A stretch of 64,000 bases of DNA from Nioella sp. MMSF_3534 (GTDB taxonomy: Bacteria; Pseudomonadota; Alphaproteobacteria; Rhodobacterales; Rhodobacteraceae), in the NCBI RefSeq assembly GCF_030732985.1, contig NZ_JASHJX010000019.1, forward strand, positions 1 to 64,000, written 5' to 3'. Below, one piece after another: positions 8,542 through 16,998 of this stretch. The first letter of the stretch is position 1. Each line of letters starts with the position of its first letter. The translations under genes and the position numbers were made by a program. Below the pieces are notes generated by a model. The model was not told the DNA's origin and searched no databases. It saw only the letters and a program-made list of their open reading frames with translations.

Positions 8542-9192
8542 CTACACTTTTACGAAGGAATTAGTGCCGGGATCGTACATTTCCAAGGCCCCGGACGCGA
8601 TTTCATTCCACAAACCATGCAGGCTGAGCCGCCCGTCCTCGACGGCCTCCGACACGAAGGGGAAGGTCATCAGGTTGGCAAGGGACACCAGCACCGAGCG
8701 CTGTTCCAGCACCTTCTGCCGTTCCTGTTCATCGGTGATGTCAGCGGTCTCTTCACACGCCGGACGCAGGATATCCATCCAGCGGCCCACGAAACTGGTG
8801 GGCTGCTCAAGCTCGGGCGCGTTGCCCGACACCATCTGGATGCAGCCATTCACGCCACCGCAATTGGAATGGCCCAGAACCATGATGTTGGCGACCTTCA
8901 GCGCCGTAACCGCATATTCCACCGCTGCCGATGTGCCGTGGTGATCGCCGTCGGGCGCATAGGGCGGCACCAGATTGGCGATGTTGCGGTGAATGAAGAA
9001 CTCGCCCGATTCAGCCCCGAAGATCGAGGTGACATGCACCCGGCTGTCGCAGCAGGAAATCACCATGGCGCGGGGGCGCTGGCCTTCCTCCGCAAGGCGG
9101 CGAAACCAGGCCTGGTTTTCTGAAAATTCGGTTGCTTTCCAGCTGTGGTATCGCCGTGTCAGGTATGTCGGCAGGGGGGAAACGTATTTCAT
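8542..9192 (-). CDS. Beta-class carbonic anhydrase
   Basis: Interconverts CO2 and bicarbonate in the cytoplasm. The 216-residue protein shows the zinc ligands and Asp-Arg dyad of the beta class: SCCDSR (C47, D49, R51), and GHSNCGG (H108, C111). Length is normal and the active site looks intact. The ATG is preceded by a GAGGAC ribosome site. It is the first gene of a leftward run with the SbtA-type transporter (56 bases downstream) and the SbtB-like regulator, so it probably balances CO2 with imported bicarbonate. Confidence 0.95.
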   Translation of the reverse strand: MKYVSPLPTYLTRRYHSWKATEFSENQAWFRRLAEEGQRPRAMVISCCDSRVHVTSIFGAESGEFFIHRNIANLVPPYAPDGDHHGTSAAVEYAVTALKVANIMVLGHSNCGGVNGCIQMVSGNAPELEQPTSFVGRWMDILRPACEETADITDEQERQKVLEQRSVLVSLANLMTFPFVSEAVEDGRLSLHGLWNEIASGALEMYDPGTNSFVKV

Positions 9193-9333
9193 ATAGCGTC
9201 CTCTGTCGTCGCGTCGACCCTGATAGGCTGCATTCCCCGAAAGTTCGAGGTTTTTTTGGTCGCGGGCCTAACGGTTTCTTCAGCAAGCCGGGGCACAGTC
9301 CCCCTATCCGTGGGGGCGGAAGTGGAGTGAGTG

Positions 9334-9711
9334 ATGGAGCAGGATGTAAGCAGGCTGCGGCCGGAAGAACCCGCGCGGTTCAATCCCGAACGGCTGGAAC
9401 TCCTTTGTGACGAAATCGGGGAAATCCGCGCAGAGCATGAAGTTGCCAGCGCGTTGCAGGCGATCAATCTGCATCTTCGGAATATCCGGTGCCTGAATCC
9501 GGTCGGGGCCGAATTGCTGCGCCCGGTCCGCAATCTGGCCGCAGCCTCTGACCGGATCGGCATGGCAACACTGGCACGGGTGGCCCGCGATGTGCTGGCC
9601 TGTATCGGCAGCGGCGATCAGGTGGCCCTGGCCGCCACCCATGCCCGTTTGCTGCGGGTCGGCGAACGATCCATCCATGCAATCTGGGATCTGGAGGATG
9701 TATCCGGCTGA
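9334..9711 (+). CDS. Hypothetical helical protein
   Basis: No family recognised. The 125 residues are predicted mostly alpha-helical and acidic near the N-terminus, with a repeated Leu/Ala/Arg pattern (RLELLCDEIGEIRAEH; IGMATLARVARDVLACI). That resembles small four-helix proteins such as Hpt domains, but there is no phospho-accepting HxxKG motif, so that name is not applied. A GTG one codon upstream is an alternative start. It is divergent from the carbonic anhydrase and precedes the aminopeptidase by 58 bases. Confidence 0.6.
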   Translation: MEQDVSRLRPEEPARFNPERLELLCDEIGEIRAEHEVASALQAINLHLRNIRCLNPVGAELLRPVRNLAAASDRIGMATLARVARDVLACIGSGDQVALAATHARLLRVGERSIHAIWDLEDVSG

Positions 9712-9769
9712 TCCACCTTGCAGACACAGCCCGTCACGTTAGGTTATCGACAGCCTTTTTCTGTGACGG

Positions 9770-11164
9770 ATGACCATGGACAGACGTTTTTCCCCCGCCG
9801 ATCCCGGCGCGATCCCGGTGACCTGTATCGACCCCGATGCGCTGGATGCCTCGCTTGCGGGACTGCCCGCCGCACACTCCGCCTGGGCGCGGTCGACCGG
9901 CTTTACCGCAGGTCTTGGGGAAACCTGTCTGCTGCCTGATGCGGATGGCGGCATCGCCCGGGTGCTGCTTGGACGCGGCACCGCCGACGCACGGGCCCGC
10001 AAGCGCTTTGCACTCGGGGCGGCGCTGGCAGGATTGCCGGAGGCAACCTACCAGATGCCGGATGGGTTGCCCGGGGCCGAACAGGAAGAGGCTGCGCTTG
10101 GCTGGCTGCTGTCTGGCTACCGCTTTGGCCGTTACAAGGACGCCCCTGTGCCAAAGGCCGCCCTTGTTGCGCCACAAGGGCTGGACGCCCCTGCACTGGA
10201 AAATATCGCAGCGGGTGAGGCGCTGACCCGCGACCTGATCAACACCCCGGCCAGCGACATGGGCCCGGATCAGCTGGAAGATGCGGTGCGGGCGCTGGCA
10301 GACGGATTCGGCGCGTCGATCTCTGTCACCAAGGGCGAAGACCTGTTGACCGCCAATTTCCCGATGATCCACGCCGTCGGCCGCGCCGCTGCACAGGCCC
10401 CGCGCCTGATCGAGATGACCTGGGGCAGCACCGGCCCGCTTGTCACGCTGGTCGGCAAGGGTGTCTGTTTCGACACCGGTGGCCTGAACCTCAAACCCGG
10501 CGCCTCCATGGGCCTGATGAAGAAGGACATGGGCGGATCGGCCACGGTTCTTGGCCTCGCGCGGATGATCATGGGGGCGGGCATGGAACTGCGCCTGCGC
10601 GTCCTGATCCCGGCGGTGGAAAACGCGGTGGCGGGCAATGCCTTCCGCCCCGGTGACATCCTGACCGCGCGCAACGGCCTGACGGTCGAGATCAACAACA
10701 CCGATGCCGAGGGGCGGCTTGTGCTGGCCGATGCGCTGGCGCTGGCCAGCGAAACGCCGCCCGATCTGCTGATCTGCATGGCCACCCTGACCGGGGCGGC
10801 GCGAGTCGCGGTTGGGCCGGATATCGCGCCGTTCTACACCGACGATGACGCGTTTGCCGGGGCGCTGGCCAACTCTGCAGCTCGCATCGCGGACCCGGTC
10901 TGGCGGATGCCCCTCCACATGCCTTACGAGGCGATGATCGAACCCGGTATCGCCGATCTGGACAACGCCCCGAAGGGTGGTTTTGCAGGGTCCATCACCG
11001 CCGCGCTCTTCCTGCGCCGCTTTGCCAAGGATGCCCCGCGTTTCGCCCATTTCGACATCTACGGCTGGCAGCCCGCCGACGCCCCCGCCCGGCCCAAGGG
11101 TGGCGTCGGGCAGGCCGCACGCGCGATCTTCGCCGCTTTGCCCGAGGTTCTCAGCAATGACTGA
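9770..11164 (+). CDS. Leucyl aminopeptidase family (M17) metallopeptidase
   Basis: Cytoplasmic zinc/manganese exopeptidase that releases N-terminal residues in peptide turnover. The 464-residue protein carries the M17 signature NTDAEGRL at 310-317, with metal ligands K230, D235, D253, D312 and E314 in the expected spacing (VGKGVCFDTGG; KKDMGG). The N-terminal domain is short, as in the shorter M17 branch common in alphaproteobacteria, rather than classical PepA. The stop overlaps the start of the NlpC/P60 gene by eight bases, so the two are translationally coupled. Confidence 0.93.
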   Translation: MTMDRRFSPADPGAIPVTCIDPDALDASLAGLPAAHSAWARSTGFTAGLGETCLLPDADGGIARVLLGRGTADARARKRFALGAALAGLPEATYQMPDGLPGAEQEEAALGWLLSGYRFGRYKDAPVPKAALVAPQGLDAPALENIAAGEALTRDLINTPASDMGPDQLEDAVRALADGFGASISVTKGEDLLTANFPMIHAVGRAAAQAPRLIEMTWGSTGPLVTLVGKGVCFDTGGLNLKPGASMGLMKKDMGGSATVLGLARMIMGAGMELRLRVLIPAVENAVAGNAFRPGDILTARNGLTVEINNTDAEGRLVLADALALASETPPDLLICMATLTGAARVAVGPDIAPFYTDDDAFAGALANSAARIADPVWRMPLHMPYEAMIEPGIADLDNAPKGGFAGSITAALFLRRFAKDAPRFAHFDIYGWQPADAPARPKGGVGQAARAIFAALPEVLSND

Positions 11165-11996
11165 TCCGCGCATCACCCCCACCAATGGCCGCGTGGCCCA
11201 TGTCAGCCTTGAAGGGCAGGTCGAGGCCGAGAAATTCGTGCAGGGCCGCCGAATGATGGTGATGCAGCCCATGGCCAACATCACCGACGAACCGCGCGGC
11301 AAGCGGGTCAGCCAGTTGCTGTTCGGCGAGGTCTTTCACGTGCTGGAAACCGATGACGGCTTCGCCTTCGGGCAGGCCGAACGGGACGGGCAGGTGGGCT
11401 ACATGCTGTCCGGCGCGCTGGCCTCGCCCGAGCAGCCGACCCACTGGATCACGGCCCCCGCCACGCATCTCTACCCCAAGCCCGATCTCAAGGCCCCGCC
11501 CGAGGTCGCCATTTTCTTCGGCTCTCAGGTCAAGGTGGTGGGGGAACGCGACGACTATGTCCGCATCCACACCGGCCATTTCATCCCGCGCCCGCATCTG
11601 CAACCGATCCGCGCCCGTTTTGGCGATCCGGTCGGGGTGGCGGACCTGTTCCTTGGGTCGCCTTACCTGTGGGGCGGGTCCAGCCGGTGGGGCATCGACT
11701 GTTCCGGCCTTGTGCAGATGGCCCTGCTGGCCTGCGGCGTCGATTGCCCGCGCGACAGCGATCAGCAGATGGTGTTGGGGCGCGAATTGCATCATGGCGA
11801 GCCCTTCCTGCGCGGCGATCTGGTGTTCTGGAAAGGGCATGTGGGCTTCATGGCGAATGAACGGATGCTGCTGCACGCCAATGCCACCCACATGGCCGTG
11901 GCCTATGAGCCGCTGAAAGATGCGGCCGCAAGAATCGAAGACAAGGGCGAAGGCCCGATCACGGCGCGGCGCAGGTTTCTGAAACCCGGCGGCTGA
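11157..11996 (+). CDS. NlpC/P60 family peptidase with N-terminal SH3-like domains
   Basis: Probable gamma-D-glutamyl-diamino acid endopeptidase acting on murein peptides. The 279-residue protein has two SH3-like segments (about 30-90 and 97-150) and then an NlpC/P60 domain with catalytic C182 (WGIDCSGLVQ), H228 (WKGHVGFM) and a third polar residue at H240. No signal peptide is visible. Such coupling to an M17 aminopeptidase suggests recycling of wall peptides in the cytoplasm, although that is inference. The start is the ATG overlapping the aminopeptidase stop; the longer frame upstream is a shadow of that gene. Confidence 0.9.
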   Translation: MTDPRITPTNGRVAHVSLEGQVEAEKFVQGRRMMVMQPMANITDEPRGKRVSQLLFGEVFHVLETDDGFAFGQAERDGQVGYMLSGALASPEQPTHWITAPATHLYPKPDLKAPPEVAIFFGSQVKVVGERDDYVRIHTGHFIPRPHLQPIRARFGDPVGVADLFLGSPYLWGGSSRWGIDCSGLVQMALLACGVDCPRDSDQQMVLGRELHHGEPFLRGDLVFWKGHVGFMANERMLLHANATHMAVAYEPLKDAAARIEDKGEGPITARRRFLKPGG

Positions 11997-12000
11997 GGCG

Positions 12001-12345
12001 CTATTCGACCACCCGGATCAGCTTGCGTTCCAGCACCCGCAGCACGGTTTTCAGGTCGTGCCCGCGTTTCAGGATGCGACCGTCCATGCCGATGACGGAA
12101 TACTGCCCCTGCCGGTCGCGCAGCTTCGGGCGTTTCTCGATCCGGTAGATGGGATGTTCCGCTGTGCGCCGGAAGACGGAAAAGACCGCCACCTCCCTCA
12201 GGCACGATATCCCGTAATCGCGCCATTCACCGGCAGCCACCATGCGCCCGTAAAGGCCCAGGATAACGCCAAGCTCCGTCCGGTGAAACGCCACCTGTTC
12301 CGGCTGCGGGGGGACCGGACCCCTGGGCTGAATTTGCATGTCCAT
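12001..12345 (-). CDS. DUF2794 protein
   Basis: Conserved alphaproteobacterial protein of unknown function. From the ATG at 12345 it is 114 residues, matching the usual DUF2794 length, with the family-like core ELGVILGLYGRMVAAGEWRD and a C-terminal basic segment (GRILKRGHDLKTVLRVLERK). A longer frame upstream has no ribosome site and no similarity I recognise. It is convergent with the NlpC/P60 gene, with stops only four bases apart, and its upstream side faces a long non-coding region. Confidence 0.8.
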   Translation of the reverse strand: MDMQIQPRGPVPPQPEQVAFHRTELGVILGLYGRMVAAGEWRDYGISCLREVAVFSVFRRTAEHPIYRIEKRPKLRDRQGQYSVIGMDGRILKRGHDLKTVLRVLERKLIRVVE

Positions 12346-12469
12346 GATGCAAGCTTGGCCCTCATGTCGCGACTTATCAAGACCTGCCCTGCAATTGCCA
12401 CGAAAGAGCCGCTGGATTTTCCCGCGTCCTCCCTCAATTCGCCCTGCCACGACGCCAAACATAACCTTG

Positions 12470-12590
12470 TAGTGACGAGCATTGTCTCGCCCCCGGCGGA
12501 TCGGTTTTCTTGCCCCCACCCAGTCCGGTCCGCCGGGGGACTACACCAAACAGAAAAGGCCCCGCGCGAGAATGCCGGGGCCTTTTTGCT
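12470..12590 (+). ncRNA. Candidate structured small RNA
   Basis: Two stacked hairpins on the + strand. The first stem (12490-12504 with 12525-12539, loop 20 bases) pairs all 15 positions if one U-G pair is allowed. The second is a perfect 11-bp terminator stem ending in five Ts. There is no upstream + strand gene nearer than 470 bases that would need this terminator. The 5' end is a guess; only a weak CATAAC -10-like element at 12460 is visible. It does not resemble SRP RNA, tmRNA or 6S RNA as far as I can tell. Confidence 0.35.
12554..12587 (+). terminator. Strong intrinsic terminator
   Basis: Perfect 11-bp stem AAAAGGCCCCG / CGGGGCCTTTT, 11-base loop, then a further T (TTTTT in total). On the opposite strand it would end in only four Ts, so the + direction is favoured. 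Confidence 0.7.
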
Positions 12591-12865
12591 TGATGAGGGA
12601 CTCCAGCGGTCACCGACGGGAATCCCGTCAGATGATCCCTTGGTGCGGGGCGTTCCAGCTCTTCGATCAACGTTCCCCGGTCAAGGCGCGGTGGAACGGC
12701 GCGGGTGATCACACCCTCTCAATCAGGGCACCTGCAAAGGTGTTTCGGGTCGGAACAGACGGTTTCTGCCGAAGGGTGGAGAGAGCTCGGGGCACAGGCC
12801 AGCCGTTCACACGGATTTCAGGTTCGTATCGGCGTCTCAACCGCCCCTTTGCGTCTGCACGCCCG

Positions 12866-12907
12866 GTGTACAGGGGGTGTACGGGGGGTGTACGGGGGGC
12901 ACCCCCC
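12866..12907. repeat. TGTAC/G-run tandem repeat with hairpin
   Basis: Three copies of TGTAC at 12867, 12878 and 12889 are spaced exactly 11 bases apart and separated by runs of five to six Gs, and the last run leads into CACCCCCC. GGGGGGTG (12883-12890) can pair perfectly with CACCCCCC (12900-12907). It lies about 100 bases before gpmI. Confidence 0.6.
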
Positions 12908-13003
12908 CTCTTTCGGGGCGTATCCGAACCCGCCCTGTAGGGATTGCGTGTGCCTCCCGGCGGGCCTAGAACGCGAGGGATCGTTGTGAAAAAGGGGTCT
13001 CTT

Positions 13004-14521
13004 ATGGCCATTCCCAAACCTGTCGTCCTGTGCATTCTCGATGGTTGGGGTCTGGCGCCAGATGGGCCGGGAAACGCCCCGTCTCTCGCCGCAACCCCTT
13101 GTTTTGACAGGCTTATGGCGACCTGTCCGAATGCCACGCTGATCACCTACGGGCCTGATGTGGGCCTGCCCACGGGGCAGATGGGCAACTCCGAAGTGGG
13201 TCACACCAATATCGGCGCGGGGCGTGTCGTGGCGATGGATCTGGGGCAGATTGATCTTGCGATCGAGGATAGCAGCTATCGAGAGCGCCCCGCTTTGCTG
13301 CAATTCATTGAAAAGATGAAGAAAACCGGTGGTGTTGCGCATGTCTCCGGCCTTACCAGCCCCGGCGGTGTGCATAGCCACGAGAGCCACATCCTGGAAA
13401 CCGCCCGCACCCTGACGGATGCCGGAATTCCCGTTCAAATTCATGCGATTACCGATGGGCGCGACGTCGCCCCGCGCTCCGCAATCGAGACGGTCACGGC
13501 CTTCGACAATGCCCTACCCAAAGGCGCCCATATCGGCAGTCTGATCGGTCGCTACTACGCCATGGACCGCGATAACCGGTGGGAACGCGTGCAGCAGGGC
13601 TATGACCTTGTTATTGAAGGGAAAGGTCACGAAGCGGCCAGCGCCGAGGCCGCCATTCAGGCCGCTTATGAACGGGGTGAAAACGACGAATTCATCACCG
13701 CAACCCGGATCGTCGGCTATCGGAAACCGCAAGATGGCGACGGCCTTCTGTTCCTCAACTTCCGCGCCGACCGCGCGCGGGAAATCCTTGCCGCGCTGGC
13801 CGATCCGACATTCGCTGAGTTCGACATTTCCGCCCGCCCCAACTGGGCTGCAACCTGCGGGATGGTGGAATATTCCGACCGCCACAACGCCTATCTCGAC
13901 GTGATTTTCCCCAAGCAGGATATCGTCAACACCCTGGCCGAATGGGTCGCCAGCCATGGCCGCACGCAGTTCCATATCGCGGAAACCGAGAAATATCCGC
14001 ATGTCACCTTCTTCCTCAACGGCGGCAAGGAAGACCCGGTCGAAGGCGAGGACCGCTACATGCCGAAATCGCCCAAGGTGGCGACCTATGACCTGCAACC
14101 GGAGATGTCGGCGGGCGAGGTGACGGAACATCTCGTGGACGCGATCGAGAAACAATACGACCTGATCGTCGTGAACTACGCCAATCCCGACATGGTGGGG
14201 CACACGGGCATCATCCCCGCTGCCGTAAAGGCCTGCGAGGCGGTGGATGCGGGGCTTGGCGCGGCGGTGGCGGCGCTGGAAAAGGTGGGCGGCGCAATGA
14301 TTGTGACGGCGGATCATGGCAATTGCGACATGATGATCGACCCGGACACCGGCGGGCCGCACACGGCGCATACGCTGAACCCGGTGCCGGTGATCCTGTT
14401 CGGCGGGCCGGAGGGCGTCACCATGCAGGACGGGCGGCTGGCGGATCTGGCACCCACTGTGTTGAAGCTGATGGGGTTGGAGCCACCGGCGGAAATGACC
14501 GGAAAGTGCCTGTTTGCATGA
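13004..14521 (+). CDS. gpmI: 2,3-bisphosphoglycerate-independent phosphoglycerate mutase
   Basis: Interconverts 3- and 2-phosphoglycerate in glycolysis and gluconeogenesis, using two manganese ions and a phosphoserine intermediate. The 505-residue protein has the N-terminal DGWG (metal ligand D13), the phosphorylated serine S63 in GNSEVGHTNIGAGR, and the C-terminal metal motif TADHGNCD. The start is preceded by an AAAAGGGG site; an upstream frame extension into the repeat region is rejected. The stop overlaps the ATG of the EnvC-like gene (ATGA), placing gpmI first in a four-gene run with envelope and RNA-decay genes. Confidence 0.97.
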   Translation: MAIPKPVVLCILDGWGLAPDGPGNAPSLAATPCFDRLMATCPNATLITYGPDVGLPTGQMGNSEVGHTNIGAGRVVAMDLGQIDLAIEDSSYRERPALLQFIEKMKKTGGVAHVSGLTSPGGVHSHESHILETARTLTDAGIPVQIHAITDGRDVAPRSAIETVTAFDNALPKGAHIGSLIGRYYAMDRDNRWERVQQGYDLVIEGKGHEAASAEAAIQAAYERGENDEFITATRIVGYRKPQDGDGLLFLNFRADRAREILAALADPTFAEFDISARPNWAATCGMVEYSDRHNAYLDVIFPKQDIVNTLAEWVASHGRTQFHIAETEKYPHVTFFLNGGKEDPVEGEDRYMPKSPKVATYDLQPEMSAGEVTEHLVDAIEKQYDLIVVNYANPDMVGHTGIIPAAVKACEAVDAGLGAAVAALEKVGGAMIVTADHGNCDMMIDPDTGGPHTAHTLNPVPVILFGGPEGVTMQDGRLADLAPTVLKLMGLEPPAEMTGKCLFA

Positions 14522-15651
14522 GGCTTTTGGCGCTGATCACGGTGCTTTGCGCAACTGGCTTTGCCGCGAGCGGGCAGACCACTGACCCTGCACTGACCGC
14601 GCAGCGTGCCGCCCAGATGCTGGAACGCGCCGCGCTGACGATGGCCGAGGCTGACGATGCCCGCGACCGGGTTGATGCGCTGACGGAAACCATCCGCGCC
14701 TATGAGGAAGGGTTGTCGGCCTTGCGCGAAGGCATGCGGAGGGCGGCGATCCGGGAACAGTCGATCACGGTCGTCTTCGAGGCGGAACAGGAGCGGTTGG
14801 GCCGTCTTCTGGGGGTTCTGCAATCCATGCAGGCCGCGCCCGCGCCGCTGCTGCTGATCCACCCAAATGGCCCCGTGGGCACCGCGCGATCCGGCATGAT
14901 CGTGTCCGAAGTGACCCCCGCCGTGGCGGCGGAGGCCATGGAGTTGCGCCGCCAGCTGGAGGAACTGGCCCTTCTGCGCGCCGTTCAGGAAACCGCGGAG
15001 GACCAGTTGTCGGACGGTCTGACCGGCGTGCAGGAGGCCCGCGTTGCGCTCAGCCAGGCGATGGCGGAACGGCGCACGCTGCCGCCGCGCTTTGCCTCGG
15101 ACACCGAGGCGCTGCTCGAGCTGACCCAAAGCGCCGAAACGCTGGACAGCTTTGCCACCGCGATCCGGGCGCTGGACGTAATGGCCGCTGACACAAGGCT
15201 GCCCTCGTTCTCCGATCAGCGGGGTCAGCTTCCCTTACCTTTGCAGGGGCGCATTCTGCGCGGCTTCAACCAGGCCGATGCAGCGGGCGTCACCCGGCCC
15301 GGCTTGATCCTGGCGGCAGAGGCGCGCGCGCTGGTGTCTGCCCCATGGCATGCCACCGTGCGCTATGCGGGACCGCTTCTGGACTATGGCAATGTCATCA
15401 TCCTTGAACCGCAGGGCGATCATCTGCTGATTCTCGCGGGTCTGGGAGAGCTGTTCGTAAGGGCCGGAGACCTGCTGGCAGCGGGCGATCCCGTCGGTTT
15501 GATGGGCGGCGAAGCGCCAAACCGCGAAGAATTGATCGTTTCTGACCCACTCGCGTCTGGTGGAGAGCTGTCGGAAACGCTTTATATGGAACTGAGAGAG
15601 GCCGGAGAGCCCGTGGACCCGACCGCGTGGTTTGCGACACAAGACCAGTGA
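14518..15651 (+). CDS. EnvC-like murein hydrolase activator (M23/LytM domain)
   Basis: Exported coiled-coil protein with a C-terminal LytM-like domain, probably activating amidases at division. The 377 residues start with a signal peptide (about 1-20, ending FAASGQ). A long coiled coil follows (about 25-230, with many Glu/Arg/Ala heptads), then a LytM domain (about 255-370, with LILAAEARALVSAPWHATVRY). The usual zinc-binding HxxxD and HxH residues of active M23 enzymes are not seen, as in EnvC-type activators. The start overlaps the gpmI stop by ATGA. ctpA follows 12 bases on. Confidence 0.87.
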   Translation: MRLLALITVLCATGFAASGQTTDPALTAQRAAQMLERAALTMAEADDARDRVDALTETIRAYEEGLSALREGMRRAAIREQSITVVFEAEQERLGRLLGVLQSMQAAPAPLLLIHPNGPVGTARSGMIVSEVTPAVAAEAMELRRQLEELALLRAVQETAEDQLSDGLTGVQEARVALSQAMAERRTLPPRFASDTEALLELTQSAETLDSFATAIRALDVMAADTRLPSFSDQRGQLPLPLQGRILRGFNQADAAGVTRPGLILAAEARALVSAPWHATVRYAGPLLDYGNVIILEPQGDHLLILAGLGELFVRAGDLLAAGDPVGLMGGEAPNREELIVSDPLASGGELSETLYMELREAGEPVDPTAWFATQDQ

Positions 15652-15663
15652 GGATTTGAGAGA

Positions 15664-16983
15664 ATGAAGAAGTTCATGATGGCGGCCCTTGGCGGCACCG
15701 CGGCGGGTATTCTGCTGACCACCCAAGTCGCCGGTCCCCTGATCGCCCAGGAGAACATTCGCAACTCGACCGTTTACGAACAGCTCGACCTGTTCGGCGA
15801 TGTCTTCGAACGGATCCGCACCTATTATGTCGAGGACGTGGATGAGGCAGAGCTGATCGAGGCCGCGATCAACGGCATGCTGATGTCGCTTGACCCGCAC
15901 AGCTCTTACCTGCCGCCGAGCGACTATGAAACCATGCAGACCCACACACGGGGCGAATTCGGCGGCCTTGGCATCGAGGTGACGCAGGAAGAGGGCTTTG
16001 TCAGGGTCATCACCCCGATGGACGATACCCCCGCCATGGAAGCGGGCGTCGAGGCCGGTGATTTCATCACCCATGTGGATGGGGTCACGCTGCTTGGCCT
16101 GACTCTGGAAGACGCCGTCGACATGATGCGCGGTGAAATCGGGTCTGAAATCGTGCTGACCATCGTGCGTGAAGGCGAGGATGAACCCTTCGACATCACC
16201 ATCGTGCGCGATCGCATCCGCCTGACCGCCGTGCGTCACCGCCTGGAAGGCAACACCGCCGTTCTGAGGATCGCCAGCTTCACCGAACAGACCTATCCGA
16301 ACCTGCGCGACGGGCTGGAAGAGATGATCGAGGAAGTCGGCGGGATCGAGAACCTGGAAGGCGTGGTTCTGGACTTGCGCAACAACCCCGGCGGGTTGCT
16401 GACCCAGGCCATTCGCGTCTCGGACGCGTTCCTGGAACAGGGAGAGATCGTGTCGACCCGCGGCCGCAACCCCGAGGATGGCGAACGCTATAACGCCACG
16501 CCGGGCGACCTGATCGACGGCCTGCCGATGGTGGTGCTGATCAATGGCGGTTCTGCCTCGGCCTCCGAGATCGTGGCCGGTGCGCTTCAGGATCACCGCC
16601 GGGCGGTTGTCGTGGGCACCAACAGCTTTGGCAAGGGGTCCGTCCAGTCGGTGATGCCGGTGCAGGGCGATGGCGCGATGCGTCTGACCACGTCGCTCTA
16701 TTTCACCCCGTCCGGTCGCTCGATCCAGGCGCTTGGCGTGGCCCCCGATATCCTTGTGGAACAGCGCGAAGTGGGCGAGGTCGAGGACAATGGCCGTCCG
16801 CAGCGCACCGAGGCCGGTCTGCGCGGGGCCTTGTCCAACGCGACCCTGACCGAGGATGAAATCCGCCAGCTGGAGGAAGAACAGGAACAGGCCCGCGCCA
16901 CCGCCGAACTGCGCGCGCAGGACTATCAGCTGGCCTATGCCATCGACATCCTGCACGGCCTGAACGCCCTGCGTCCCCGCTAA
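15664..16983 (+). CDS. ctpA: Carboxy-terminal processing protease, S41 family
   Basis: Periplasmic serine protease that trims C-termini of exported proteins and often controls murein hydrolases. The 439-residue protein has an N-terminal signal/anchor (about 1-28), a PDZ domain (about 95-185, with FGGLGIEV), and the S41 catalytic core with GGSASASEI (nucleophile serine near 299-301) and the lysine in NSFGKGSVQ (K324). A Glu-rich tail follows. It is third in the gpmI-envC-ctpA-rppH operon; a wall-remodelling role beside an EnvC-like activator is a reasonable inference. Confidence 0.95.
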   Translation: MKKFMMAALGGTAAGILLTTQVAGPLIAQENIRNSTVYEQLDLFGDVFERIRTYYVEDVDEAELIEAAINGMLMSLDPHSSYLPPSDYETMQTHTRGEFGGLGIEVTQEEGFVRVITPMDDTPAMEAGVEAGDFITHVDGVTLLGLTLEDAVDMMRGEIGSEIVLTIVREGEDEPFDITIVRDRIRLTAVRHRLEGNTAVLRIASFTEQTYPNLRDGLEEMIEEVGGIENLEGVVLDLRNNPGGLLTQAIRVSDAFLEQGEIVSTRGRNPEDGERYNATPGDLIDGLPMVVLINGGSASASEIVAGALQDHRRAVVVGTNSFGKGSVQSVMPVQGDGAMRLTTSLYFTPSGRSIQALGVAPDILVEQREVGEVEDNGRPQRTEAGLRGALSNATLTEDEIRQLEEEQEQARATAELRAQDYQLAYAIDILHGLNALRPR

Positions 16984-16998
16984 GGGGGCGTTGGCCTG

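Larger units (their letters stand above)
12346..13003. other. 658-base non-coding region upstream of gpmI
   Basis: No supported gene in any frame; the open frames here lack plausible starts and read as arginine/proline-rich noise. It contains a 15-bp GC hairpin (12490-12539) followed by a strong intrinsic terminator (12554-12587), which together suggest a small RNA. Further right are a small perfect hairpin GACGGG-AAT-CCCGTC (12615-12629), a G-run repeat with an 11-base period (12866-12899), and finally the gpmI ribosome site. An unusually long gpmI leader is an alternative explanation for the right half. Confidence 0.55.

Noticed and set aside
7088-8944. A 618-residue + strand frame covering the sbtB/sbtA region
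   Set aside because: Shadow of the leftward bicarbonate operon, rich in Arg/Gln/His and without domains.
9331-9711. Calling the 125-residue protein an Hpt phosphotransfer domain
   Set aside because: No histidine in the expected HxxKG context, so only the helical pattern is reported.
12490-12590. Calling the hairpin pair a known RNA (SRP, 6S or tmRNA)
   Set aside because: The conserved sequence blocks of those RNAs that I know are not present.
12434-12940. Short open frames on both strands in the gpmI upstream region
   Set aside because: No ribosome sites, no family pattern, and they cross the hairpins and G-run repeat.
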